Source: Paenibacillus sp. PCH8 (GTDB lineage Bacteria > Bacillota > Bacilli > Paenibacillales > Paenibacillaceae). Taken from it: a DNA stretch of 64,000 bases. Both the position numbers and the translations under genes were made by a program. A model generated the notes under the pieces. The model worked only from the letters and a program-made list of their open reading frames with translations, did no database searches and was not told the DNA's origin. Positions 45,529 through 53,539 of the stretch are shown piece by piece; position 1 is the stretch's first letter; each line of letters begins with the position of its first letter. The DNA lies in NCBI RefSeq assembly GCF_002968835.1, contig NZ_PKQK01000006.1, positions 186,001 through 250,000 of the forward strand. The letters run 5' to 3'.

Positions 45529-46095
45529 ATGAAGAACGCGACAAAACAATGGAAACTACGAATGATCGGTGCAGTTGTTGCTTTACTTGGTACGATTGTG
45601 CTGACTACATATTTGCTTACCCCTGCGAATGCTCAAGGTAGTACAGAAGCTCAACAACCTTCTGCGAAAGAAGCTCAGGTTGCCAACTCTGAAATGTTTA
45701 CAGCCTATGTGGAAGGTTTGCACCAAGAGAATGGCAAGTTGGTTATGTCAGTGGACAAGATTGGCTGGTATCAAGGTGAAGAAGCTGATACTATTTTTGA
45801 ACAGCGAAATCCGGAAGCAGGTATAGATGGTGCTCCAGATGGTTACTATATTGTTAATGACAATAAAGAGCAGGAAAAGATTGAGGTTAGTGCCAACGCT
45901 GAGGTTTTGATGCAGTTGTACGACCGGGACGGGACGATGCAGGGGGCAGACATTCAGTGGAATGAGCCTGTAACACTCTCCAAGTTCGAATCATTGTATG
46001 AGAATACTCGCATTCTTGATCTGTCGATTTTCCCTTATCATCTTACAGTCCAAGATGGAAAAGTCACTAAAATTGTGCAGCAATACATCCCATAA
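45529..46095 (+). CDS. Secreted or membrane-anchored uncharacterised protein
   Basis: A 188-residue protein with a basic N-terminus and one hydrophobic segment (about 10-32, RMIGAVVALLGTIVLTTYLL) ending PANAQ, so a signal peptide or anchor. The exported domain is acidic (FTAYVEGLHQENGKLVMSVD, DWYQGEEADTIFEQRNPEAG-like region) and predicted mostly beta. AAGGAGAG lies 9 nt before ATG 45529; an ATG at 45520 overlaps the site. It is not assigned to a family. The upstream interval 45322-45528 has no other gene. Confidence 0.7.
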   Translation: MKNATKQWKLRMIGAVVALLGTIVLTTYLLTPANAQGSTEAQQPSAKEAQVANSEMFTAYVEGLHQENGKLVMSVDKIGWYQGEEADTIFEQRNPEAGIDGAPDGYYIVNDNKEQEKIEVSANAEVLMQLYDRDGTMQGADIQWNEPVTLSKFESLYENTRILDLSIFPYHLTVQDGKVTKIVQQYIP

Positions 46096-46118
46096 ACGAA
46101 TAGAGAATCTTCATTTAA

Positions 46119-46157
46119 GCATTCCCCCGATCCTTTGGAACGGTGAGGGATGCTTTT
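46119..46157 (+). terminator. Rho-independent terminator
   Basis: AGCATTCCC / GGGATGCT stem and TTTTT, 24 bp after the secreted-protein stop. Confidence 0.75.
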
Positions 46158-46251
46158 TGGTTATGACAAATTCATGAAAGCGATTGTAATTAATGGTAGG
46201 TACATGTATCATTATTGGAATGGCGTTTTTACATAGTTCAGGAGGCTCCTC

Positions 46252-47109
46252 ATGCTTAAAGATATGATTGCATTAACCAAACCCGGACTTCTAAGGCTCA
46301 ACGTATTTGCGGTAGCGGTAGGATTCTGGGTAGCTTCAAAATGGGATATCTCGTGGGTATCTCTGCTCATGGTAGTTATTGGGTCAACACTGGTCATTGC
46401 TTCAGCTTGTGTAATCAACAATTATTGGGATCGTGAATTGGATCAAAAGATGGAGCGAACCAAAAAACGGATGGATTACATTAATCATCTGAAGCCCGGA
46501 TTTGTTCTGGGCTATGGGATTATCCTTGGTGTTGCAGGAGTGGCGGTATTGTTCCTCCTCGTGAACCCGTTGTCAGGCTGGATGGCTTTGCTCGGATGGT
46601 TCGCGTACATCGTGATTTACACGATGTGGTTGAAACGCAGTTCGACCTGGAGCACATCGCTGGGTGGAATCGCGGGAGCGATGCCACCTGTCATCGGTTA
46701 TACGGCTGTAACGAATGAGATTGATGCGGGAGCATGGTTGTTATTCGCACTTTTGTTCCTGTGGCAACCTCCACACTTCTGGTCATTGGGTATTCGCCGG
46801 GTCGAGGAGTATCGTGCTGCCGGGTTCCCATTGTTGCCTGTTGTTAAAGGGGTAAAACGCACCAAGCTGCAGATGATTCCTTATGTTTTTCTGCTGATTC
46901 CTGCCGTATTCCTGTTGTATTATTATGACTACGTAGGTTTGGTGTTTCTGATTGTATCCCTGATCGCAAGTATAATCTGGTTCGTGCATACACTCCGTGG
47001 ACTAAAGACAACGGATGATGAGAAATGGGCCAAAGTGAACTTCCTGATCTCGGTCAACTATCTCATGCTTATATTTATCCTCATGGTCGCGAATACGACT
47101 TGGTCTTAA
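46252..47109 (+). CDS. ctaB: Protoheme IX farnesyltransferase (heme O synthase)
   Basis: A 285-residue polytopic membrane prenyltransferase of the UbiA superfamily with about 8 helices. The first Asp-rich motif is VINNYWDRELDQKMERTKKR (NxxxDxxxD), and the later conserved stretch is LFLWQPPHFWSLGIRRVEEY. It attaches farnesyl to heme B to make heme O for terminal oxidases. ATG 46252 is behind CAGGAGG. It stands alone here, not beside ctaA or cox genes, so it may be a second copy. Confidence 0.93.
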   Translation: MLKDMIALTKPGLLRLNVFAVAVGFWVASKWDISWVSLLMVVIGSTLVIASACVINNYWDRELDQKMERTKKRMDYINHLKPGFVLGYGIILGVAGVAVLFLLVNPLSGWMALLGWFAYIVIYTMWLKRSSTWSTSLGGIAGAMPPVIGYTAVTNEIDAGAWLLFALLFLWQPPHFWSLGIRRVEEYRAAGFPLLPVVKGVKRTKLQMIPYVFLLIPAVFLLYYYDYVGLVFLIVSLIASIIWFVHTLRGLKTTDDEKWAKVNFLISVNYLMLIFILMVANTTWS

Positions 47110-47174
47110 TCCGTATGATGGAAAGCCGCACTGCCCTGGTACATGGTGCCTGAAAAGGACTGCTGATCTAAATG

Positions 47175-47244
47175 AAAAAGCATTCTATGGAATAGCGTTG
47201 GACAACCCTAGGCTGTCGCAACACGTTCTCTGGGGTGCTTTTTT
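47175..47244 (+). terminator. Possible terminator after ctaB
   Basis: Outer arms AAAAAGCA / TGCTTTTT flank an inner GTTG-ACA / TGTC-CAAC pairing and end in a T run. The structure is long and imperfect. Confidence 0.4.
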
Positions 47245-47317
47245 CAGGTTGTATTTGGTATAATAAACAAAAGAATGATACATATGGAAAGTATTATGTA
47301 AGATGGGAAGTGCCAGT

Positions 47318-47800
47318 ATGAGGAATGTGGAACAGGCCGTACTTTGGAGACAAGAAGGCAAGGTGCAGGAAGCGATTGATCTTCTGCAAGAGATTACAGA
47401 ACATGAACCTGAGAACGCTCAGGGCTGGTACCAGTTAGCCTGGGCGCATGATTCTCTTGGATTGGAGCGGGAAGCTGTCCCACACTATGAGCGAACTCTA
47501 AGTCTGGAGCTTCCAAGCGAGGACAGGGCAGGTGCCATCCTTGGACTTGGCAGTACCTATCGAACGCTTGGACAATACGATGCGGCGAAGATCTGGTTGG
47601 AGACCGGGATGAGGGAATTCCCGGAGTACCGGGAATTTGAAGCTTTCTATGCGATGGTGCTCTACAATCGGGGTGAACATGCTGAAGCCATGCAGCGGCT
47701 GCTTATACAACTCGCGGATACGTCAAGTGATCAGAGAATAAACGACTATAGCAGAGCAATCCGTTTCTACGCAGATCAGCTGGATCGGGTGTGGGAATAA
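47318..47800 (+). CDS. Tetratricopeptide-repeat protein
   Basis: A 160-residue cytosolic helical protein with at least three TPR units (QGKVQEAIDLLQEITEHEPE-like, WYQLAWAHDSLGLEREAVPH, LGSTYRTLGQYDAAKIWLET). It probably acts as a protein-interaction scaffold; the partner is unknown. The upstream in-frame ATG at 47303 lacks a site, whereas ATG 47318 has GGGAAGTG 7 nt upstream. A small membrane protein gene follows 27 bp later. Confidence 0.8.
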   Translation: MRNVEQAVLWRQEGKVQEAIDLLQEITEHEPENAQGWYQLAWAHDSLGLEREAVPHYERTLSLELPSEDRAGAILGLGSTYRTLGQYDAAKIWLETGMREFPEYREFEAFYAMVLYNRGEHAEAMQRLLIQLADTSSDQRINDYSRAIRFYADQLDRVWE

Positions 47801-47827
47801 ATTTTAATCCATAAAGGAGATGAATTC

Positions 47828-48031
47828 ATGAATTCCAATCAAGATATGAAGCAAGTAAACGAAAGGTTGGATCAACTTGAATATAAGCTGGATAACCTTC
47901 TGGCTGTCAGTATGCAAAATAATAAACGTTCACCCGGAGTGCGCTTTCTAATTGGTTTTGGCATCACGATTGTGATTATATCTGTACTGCTGCTGACTCT
48001 TGGTGTTATTCAATTTGTGAGTAACGGATAG
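47828..48031 (+). CDS. Small single-pass membrane protein with coiled-coil
   Basis: A 67-residue protein with an N-terminal amphipathic, probably coiled-coil segment (MKQVNERLDQLEYKLDNLLA) and one transmembrane helix at about 40-62 (LIGFGITIVIISVLLLTLGV). AAAGGAGATG precedes the ATG. It is likely co-transcribed with the TPR gene. No family is recognised. Confidence 0.7.
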   Translation: MNSNQDMKQVNERLDQLEYKLDNLLAVSMQNNKRSPGVRFLIGFGITIVIISVLLLTLGVIQFVSNG

Positions 48032-48073
48032 GAGAAATCGATCATAACGACACAGGTAGTGAGTTCTCCAAAG

Positions 48074-48949
48074 TTACATAACCGGGCCAAGCCACTGCTG
48101 CACCTCTTCAATGAAACGGCGCGTAGCGGGCGATAGATTGCCTAACGAGGGGCAGGCCATGCCGATTGTGCGATAAGGATCTCCAGTGAGTGGCACAAGG
48201 GCGAGTGCATCCGTATGATTTTGCAGCACCATCTCCGGAAGAAGGCTGATTCCTAGGCCGTTGCGAACCATTGCCATAATCGCCTGATCCTCGGCCACTT
48301 CATAGACGACATTGAGTTTGGCTGCATGCTGCCGGATCAGTCGTTCAATCTCGTTATCCCCGCCCCACTTGGGCAGAATGAAGGGTTGCTCCAATAAGAT
48401 ATCAAACGATACTGACTCCTCTGAGGCGAGAGGATGATCCAGAGGCAGGATGCACATCATCCTGTCTTTTTGCAATGGAATGGTCTCAAAAGGCGATGAA
48501 TCGCCGAGGGACAGAAATCCGAGATCGATGGCGCCTCCGGCTAACCAGCCCTCAATCTCGGCATAATCACCTTCCCACAGCTTGATTTCTATGCCAGGAT
48601 GACGCAGACGGAATTGCTTCAGTATGCCTGGCAGCCATTGTGTGGAGACACTGGCGAAGGTACCAATACGCACAGTACCAATCTCAGCGCCGCGAATCAG
48701 GGAAATCTCTTGGTTCATCAGTTCCGTCCAACGCAGAATCTCACGTGTGTAGCCCAGAATACGTTCGCCTTCATCGGTTACCCGTGCACCGGAACGTCCG
48801 CGATGGAGCAGTGAGAAACCACATTCAGACTCCAGACTGGCGATGGCATGGCTGACCGCGGATTGGGTGATGTTCAGTGTCTTAGCTGCTTTGGTGAGAC
48901 TGCCATATTCGACAACGGTATTCAATATTTCGTATTTGATTAACGACAT
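48074..48949 (-). CDS. LysR-family transcriptional regulator
   Basis: A 291-residue LysR-type regulator. The N-terminal winged helix-turn-helix (VEYGSLTKAAKTLNITQSAV, SHAIASLE) is followed by a type 2 periplasmic-binding effector domain (IRLGTF-like VRIGTFASVSTQWLPGILK). It is divergent from an EamA transporter gene, the usual layout for a LysR regulator controlling its neighbour. The start ATG follows AAGAAGGAA on the minus strand. The shared intergenic region is 48950-49113. Confidence 0.92.
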   Translation of the reverse strand: MSLIKYEILNTVVEYGSLTKAAKTLNITQSAVSHAIASLESECGFSLLHRGRSGARVTDEGERILGYTREILRWTELMNQEISLIRGAEIGTVRIGTFASVSTQWLPGILKQFRLRHPGIEIKLWEGDYAEIEGWLAGGAIDLGFLSLGDSSPFETIPLQKDRMMCILPLDHPLASEESVSFDILLEQPFILPKWGGDNEIERLIRQHAAKLNVVYEVAEDQAIMAMVRNGLGISLLPEMVLQNHTDALALVPLTGDPYRTIGMACPSLGNLSPATRRFIEEVQQWLGPVM

Positions 48950-49113
48950 GAGCTTATCGTTCCTTCTTTCATTTAATACATGAATTTATTTCATATAATC
49001 CATTATAAATATTCATTTTTATAATGCAAATAGATCGTTTATACTTGCCAAGGCGAGTTAGTTTGACCCACGATCACACAGATCAAATTACATAGAATGA
49101 AGGTTGAAGCAAG

Positions 49114-50061
49114 ATGAATGGTGTACAGGTTAATCAAGGTCAGGCAACGAGAAGAGCGGACATACAGATGCTGCTCGCAACAGTCATATGGGGATCGTCT
49201 TATCTGTTTATGAAATCGGGACTTGCGTCCATGCAGGAGTTGAATCTGGTTGCATTTCGTTTTGGAATTGCCTTTCTTGCGGCAGGGATTCTTTTTCATA
49301 GGCGATTGTTTAAAATGGATCGAAGAACGCTAAAGGCAGGAGTCATTATGGGAACGGCTTTATTCGCTGCCTTTGTATTGATCACCTATGGTGTGCAACG
49401 AACAACGACATCCCAAGCGGGATTCCTTATAAGTTTGGCCGTTATTTTCGTGCCGATCCTGACGACCATCCAGCATCGTCGTATGCCGGACAAACGATTG
49501 ACAGCCAGTATACTGGTCGCAGTAACCGGGCTGGGTTTGTTGACTCTTCAACATGAGCTGAGTCTTCATATGGGAGACTTATTGTGCATTCTTGCAGCGT
49601 TAGTGTATGCCATCTATATTATGATTGCTGGCAAGTACACACCGAAGCATGATCCTTTAACACTGGGGACCGTTCAATTGGGTGTGGCAGCGATGTGGGG
49701 AATTGCGGCTACATTTCTGCTGGAAACACCACGTCTACCCGATACACCGGAATCCTGGGCAGCGATTATTGGTTTGGGCGTATTGTGTAGCGGTTTGGGA
49801 TATATTCTACAGACGCTCGCACAGCGTCATGCTTCTCCCACGAGAACAAGTCTGATCTTCTCTCTCGAACCTTTATTTGCAGCGGCTTTTGTTTTTACGT
49901 TTCAAGGGGAGTCGTTAACGTTGCAAGGATATGCAGGAGCAGCTTTGATGCTGGTGGGTGTTCTGATTACAGAGATCCGAATTCGACAGCCTCTCTATTG
50001 GCGACGTAAACGTCCGATTTTACAGCCGGAACTGGGCGATCAGGGAGCAGCAGGTCTGTAA
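49114..50061 (+). CDS. EamA/DMT-superfamily transporter
   Basis: A 315-residue ten-helix membrane protein with two EamA repeats (LLATVIWGSSYLFMKSG at the first; LCILAALVYAIYIMIAGKY starting the second). Drug/metabolite transporters of this type usually export amino acids or other metabolites. The ATG has GAAGG about 13 nt upstream. It is divergent from the LysR gene that likely regulates it, and ends at a strong bidirectional hairpin. The substrate is not predictable. Confidence 0.9.
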   Translation: MNGVQVNQGQATRRADIQMLLATVIWGSSYLFMKSGLASMQELNLVAFRFGIAFLAAGILFHRRLFKMDRRTLKAGVIMGTALFAAFVLITYGVQRTTTSQAGFLISLAVIFVPILTTIQHRRMPDKRLTASILVAVTGLGLLTLQHELSLHMGDLLCILAALVYAIYIMIAGKYTPKHDPLTLGTVQLGVAAMWGIAATFLLETPRLPDTPESWAAIIGLGVLCSGLGYILQTLAQRHASPTRTSLIFSLEPLFAAAFVFTFQGESLTLQGYAGAALMLVGVLITEIRIRQPLYWRRKRPILQPELGDQGAAGL

Positions 50062-50071
50062 AAGAGATAAG

Positions 50072-50121
50072 AAAGAGACTTTACGATCATCTTCAGCTAA
50101 AGATGATCGTAAAGTCTCTTT
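50072..50121. terminator. Strong bidirectional terminator
   Basis: A 22-bp perfect inverted repeat (AAAGAGACTTTACGATCATC and its complement) with a 6-nt loop lies 10 bp after the EamA stop. Confidence 0.9.
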
Positions 50122-50548
50122 GTGTTTGCATTGGTAGAGGGAGTTGCCACATGAAGAGAAAATAAAATTGGAAAAAAATATAAATTTAACTAAACTTTAT
50201 CTTGATTATCGAACCTGTAAAAGCATTCTTATATTATTTACGAATATTGTCTTTATATATATAGTTTTACTATGGAAAACCTATATAAATGGAGCATTAT
50301 ACATATATAAACTTTTATATAGTGTATCAGGCTTTTATTCGACAAAATAAGACAATAAAATACAAAATAAGCCTATTTCCTTAAAGTGTTGAATAGATGA
50401 TAATGATAAAGCTCGATTCCATATAAGTATTTTTTACTAGTAATCTTTTCTTACCCAAGGAGGACTCTAATACATGCATTAGTCTAATAGCAATTAAGCA
50501 AGTGAATCTTCGTAACACAAATAGGAGTCTGAGGGTGGAGTTTAATAC
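50122..50548. other. AT-rich intergenic stretch, no supported gene
   Basis: A 427-bp very AT-rich interval before the RCC1/RHS locus. A 68-codon ORF at 50144-50350 has no good ribosome binding site and low-complexity composition, so it is not called. Promoter(s) of the RHS locus probably lie here. Confidence 0.5.
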
Positions 50549-52018
50549 ATGAAAATGAAAAATATTAGAGATAAGTTTCTCCTGGTAGTCTTAACACTGA
50601 TTTTTAGCTTTAGTGTCTTCAATGGTGAGAGTTTGGCAGCGGAAATTCAGAATAGCAGCAATGGGAAAGTGAATCGGGTTTTCGTCGGAGATAATTCTTT
50701 CTGGGTACTAGGCCGTGATGGATCGACATGGTCAGCTGGCGTGAATGACTATGGACAGCTTGGTAGAAGTACTTTAAATAAATTTAACAGCCTTGGGAAG
50801 GTTTCAGTTACAGATATCAAAGATGTAATTGATATATCGACAAGTCCTAGTAAAACGTTTGTTATTAACTCTGAAGGGATATTCTCTGCATCCAAATCAA
50901 CGGGTTCAGCAATTACCCCCATGAAAAATCTTAAAGCCATAGCTGGTACTGATCAGTTTGAGATGATTTTAAAAGAAGATGGGACAGTTTGGACACGAGG
51001 ACTAAATGATGAAGGTCAATTGGGACTCGGAGACAAAGTATCTCGTAGTACATTTACCCAAGTGCCCGGTTTAGAAAATGTAGTTGAAATAGCGGTTGCA
51101 TATAACAAATCACTTGCATTGAAATCGGATGGAACGGTGTGGAAATGGGGAAGAGAGAGGGATCGTATTAATGCTAGTGTTCCATTTGATTACAAGACCT
51201 CGCCTGTGAAATTAAATATTCAAGAGAAAATAAAACATATCTATCTGCAAGATACATTTGGTACTGCGATTGATATTAATGATACAGGGTGGATATGGGG
51301 CGAAGCGAGTAGTATTGGTAGTTTTCCTTTTCCGTCTAAGACAGGATATTCAAATTTAAAACAGCTTGCGCTGGGACCTAATCATATACTGGCCTTAGAG
51401 CAGTCAGGAACAGTCTTCTCATTGGGTGATAATACCTATGGACAGGGAGCCAGATTACCTGGTCTAACCAATATAAAATCAATCTCCACAAATCGTACGA
51501 TGAGTGCTGCAGTTAGCAATACATCTCAGATTTATATTTGGGGACAGGAACTTGATAAAGACACAGCGACTCCTGAAAAAATAACCGTACCTAAACTGAT
51601 TACAATTGACGATCAGCCTAAAGTACTGGACCCTTCTAAGGCTCCAAGCAATGTGAAGTTGAAAGTTATAAATGACACTTCAATTAAGCTTTCCTGGGAC
51701 ATGATTCAAAATGGAATTGTAGAGACCTATAATGTATACCAAAATGGTGTTCTTGTAGGACAAAGTCGTGGAAGCGATCATTTGATTCAGAATCTCTTTC
51801 CTAATATTGAATACACTTTTTACGTGACTGCTGTAGACAGAATAGGAAACCAATCTATACCTAGCAATAGTGTCAAGAAAAAGATAAGTCAAAAATATAC
51901 GTATATGTATAACGCGTCAGGCCAACTAACAAGTATCGTTTTCGATACTGGGAAAAAAATAATCTATCAGTATGATTCTAATGGGAATCTGATCAAAACA
52001 ACGATTCTAAATCCGTAA
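50549..52018 (+). CDS. Secreted RCC1-repeat protein with FN3 domain and C-terminal YD repeats
   Basis: A 489-residue secreted protein with a signal peptide at about 1-31 (ending ESLAA). Several RCC1-type beta-propeller repeats follow at about 40-345 (e.g. DGSTWSAGVNDYGQLGRST, DGTVWTRGLNDEGQLGLGD, and VFSLGDNTYGQG). A fibronectin type III domain (about 357-446, APSNVKLKVINDTSIKLSWD) precedes two YD/RHS-like repeats (YMYNASGQLTSIVFD, YQYDSNGNL). It ends 48 bp before the RHS gene, so the two are almost surely co-transcribed, and its YD tail suggests it arose from an RHS protein. Role unknown; possibly surface binding or delivery partner. Confidence 0.85.
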   Translation: MKMKNIRDKFLLVVLTLIFSFSVFNGESLAAEIQNSSNGKVNRVFVGDNSFWVLGRDGSTWSAGVNDYGQLGRSTLNKFNSLGKVSVTDIKDVIDISTSPSKTFVINSEGIFSASKSTGSAITPMKNLKAIAGTDQFEMILKEDGTVWTRGLNDEGQLGLGDKVSRSTFTQVPGLENVVEIAVAYNKSLALKSDGTVWKWGRERDRINASVPFDYKTSPVKLNIQEKIKHIYLQDTFGTAIDINDTGWIWGEASSIGSFPFPSKTGYSNLKQLALGPNHILALEQSGTVFSLGDNTYGQGARLPGLTNIKSISTNRTMSAAVSNTSQIYIWGQELDKDTATPEKITVPKLITIDDQPKVLDPSKAPSNVKLKVINDTSIKLSWDMIQNGIVETYNVYQNGVLVGQSRGSDHLIQNLFPNIEYTFYVTAVDRIGNQSIPSNSVKKKISQKYTYMYNASGQLTSIVFDTGKKIIYQYDSNGNLIKTTILNP

Positions 52019-52066
52019 AAAGAAATTGATTATAATCACACATAGAACACGAACGGGGAGAACAGG

Positions 52067-53539
52067 TTGAAACAATCTAATATAAAGAGGTTAATGAATA
52101 TTATCCTTATAGTTTCAGTATTATCAGGACTTTTTACAAACTGGATTCCGGCTACTACATATGCGGAGGAAGAACAGGGCATTTCCAATGAAATTATTCA
52201 GATTCTGATTGATGAATTTGGCACAACAGAAGGTTTTATCCAAGATTATCTGGATCAGGGATATAATCTGAATCAGATCCTGTCAGCCTTCTTTAAAATG
52301 AGTGAGAGTCAGATTGGGTTTGACGAAGCACTAAGTGTACTTTATCCAAATGAAATCAATGAATCTCAAAGCGTTACAAGTGACGTATATTCAGAAGGTT
52401 TGCTTAACAACGATATATCGATTGTCAGTGTTGGTGCGGATCAGTCCAGTATCATGCAACGATATGACACGTTTGCCGTGACTGAGGAGGTTTATGGGGA
52501 GCCTGAAAAAGGAGAATCAACAGAAGAGAAAGAAACCGTGGAAGGCGAAGAAGTTGAACTACCTGCAACAGATCCAGCGATTGATACACCTGAGAGTGAG
52601 CAACCTTCTGCCGAAGAGACAGGCAAGGATAATGGAGAGCTTCCCGAATCAACTACTGCACCTGAAATAGGAGCTACAGATCAGGGAGAAGATACTGATG
52701 CATCGGATGGCCAGAACCAAGTCAGCAAACCTGCTGCTGACGTCATTAAACCCTTAGCTGCGTCAACCAGCGTGCCAGATCCAGGGAAGCATATTACCGA
52801 GAAAGCACCGGTGTTTAACAAAAACTCGTTTAATGAAGCACCCTACATGGTGGGAGAAAACGGTGAAGCTGTTTCCAACATGAGCGGTGGGTTGATGCTG
52901 GAGCATGTGGATGCTACGCTTCCGGGCCGCAATGGCATGGGGTTTTCCTTGGAAAGACAGTATAACTCGGCATCCGCACAGTTTTACGATATGGATGTGG
53001 GCTATAACACATACGATTATCCAATTTACAAATATTTTGTCACGTATAGTGCGGTTAGAAAAAAGAAAATCCCTAAATACCACGTAAATTATCGTGAAAG
53101 CATGTGGTACCAGTTAGACAATAACGGGGATGGTACAGTAGATACCGAAACCTCGATTCAGGAAACCAAGATCATGCCGAAGGGCACGTATACGACAGAA
53201 GCAGAGGCCAAGCAAGTCGCAAGTCAGCGTATTGTATACTTTACAGCTCCTGAATCACGCACAGAGCAAACAATAAAGTATGCTGCGAGCACGAATAGCC
53301 TTCCGTCAAGTGTGGATTACAACAGTGGGGGTTTCAGTGGTACGTTGAACAAGCAGGGCGGACCAACTGTAGTTTCAGGCGAATATAAACCAGCCCGTAC
53401 CATTACAGCACCTACTCAGTCCTGTGTGAATTCCATTCCTGGTAAATACGATGCCAAGGGGTTTGGGTACAAACGGGATCTGAGAGCCCTTGCCCGCAAA
53501 CCAAAACGGCTACAGTACAGGGTCAGACCATTACGTTGA
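52067..53539 (+). CDS. RHS/YD-repeat polymorphic toxin, N-terminal part (gene split by a frameshift)
   Basis: The first 490 codons of what should be one gene with the next entry. The start is TTG behind GGGGAGAACAGG. The signal peptide is at about 1-34 (ending ATTYAEE), then an acidic Pro/Glu/Thr-rich region (about 150-245), then the RHS N-terminal domain (MSGGLMLEHVDATLPGRNGM, FSLERQYNS). Real protein sequence ends at KYDAKG (about 53459); the last 27 codons to the TGA are out-of-frame. Adding one G in the GGGG at about 53458-53461 joins it to VWVQTGSESPCPQTK in the next frame. WapA-like proteins of this type are secreted contact-dependent toxins. Confidence 0.85.
   Translation: MKQSNIKRLMNIILIVSVLSGLFTNWIPATTYAEEEQGISNEIIQILIDEFGTTEGFIQDYLDQGYNLNQILSAFFKMSESQIGFDEALSVLYPNEINESQSVTSDVYSEGLLNNDISIVSVGADQSSIMQRYDTFAVTEEVYGEPEKGESTEEKETVEGEEVELPATDPAIDTPESEQPSAEETGKDNGELPESTTAPEIGATDQGEDTDASDGQNQVSKPAADVIKPLAASTSVPDPGKHITEKAPVFNKNSFNEAPYMVGENGEAVSNMSGGLMLEHVDATLPGRNGMGFSLERQYNSASAQFYDMDVGYNTYDYPIYKYFVTYSAVRKKKIPKYHVNYRESMWYQLDNNGDGTVDTETSIQETKIMPKGTYTTEAEAKQVASQRIVYFTAPESRTEQTIKYAASTNSLPSSVDYNSGGFSGTLNKQGGPTVVSGEYKPARTITAPTQSCVNSIPGKYDAKGFGYKRDLRALARKPKRLQYRVRPLR

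Noticed and set aside
50144..50350. 68-codon AT-rich ORF before the RCC1 gene
   Set aside because: No convincing ribosome binding site, low-complexity Ile/Tyr/Leu-rich product, lies in intergenic AT-rich DNA.
53536..53538. TTG as a genuine start of a separate RHS gene overlapping the previous stop
   Set aside because: No ribosome binding site, and coding sequence clearly continues upstream in the same frame; a frameshift explains it better.
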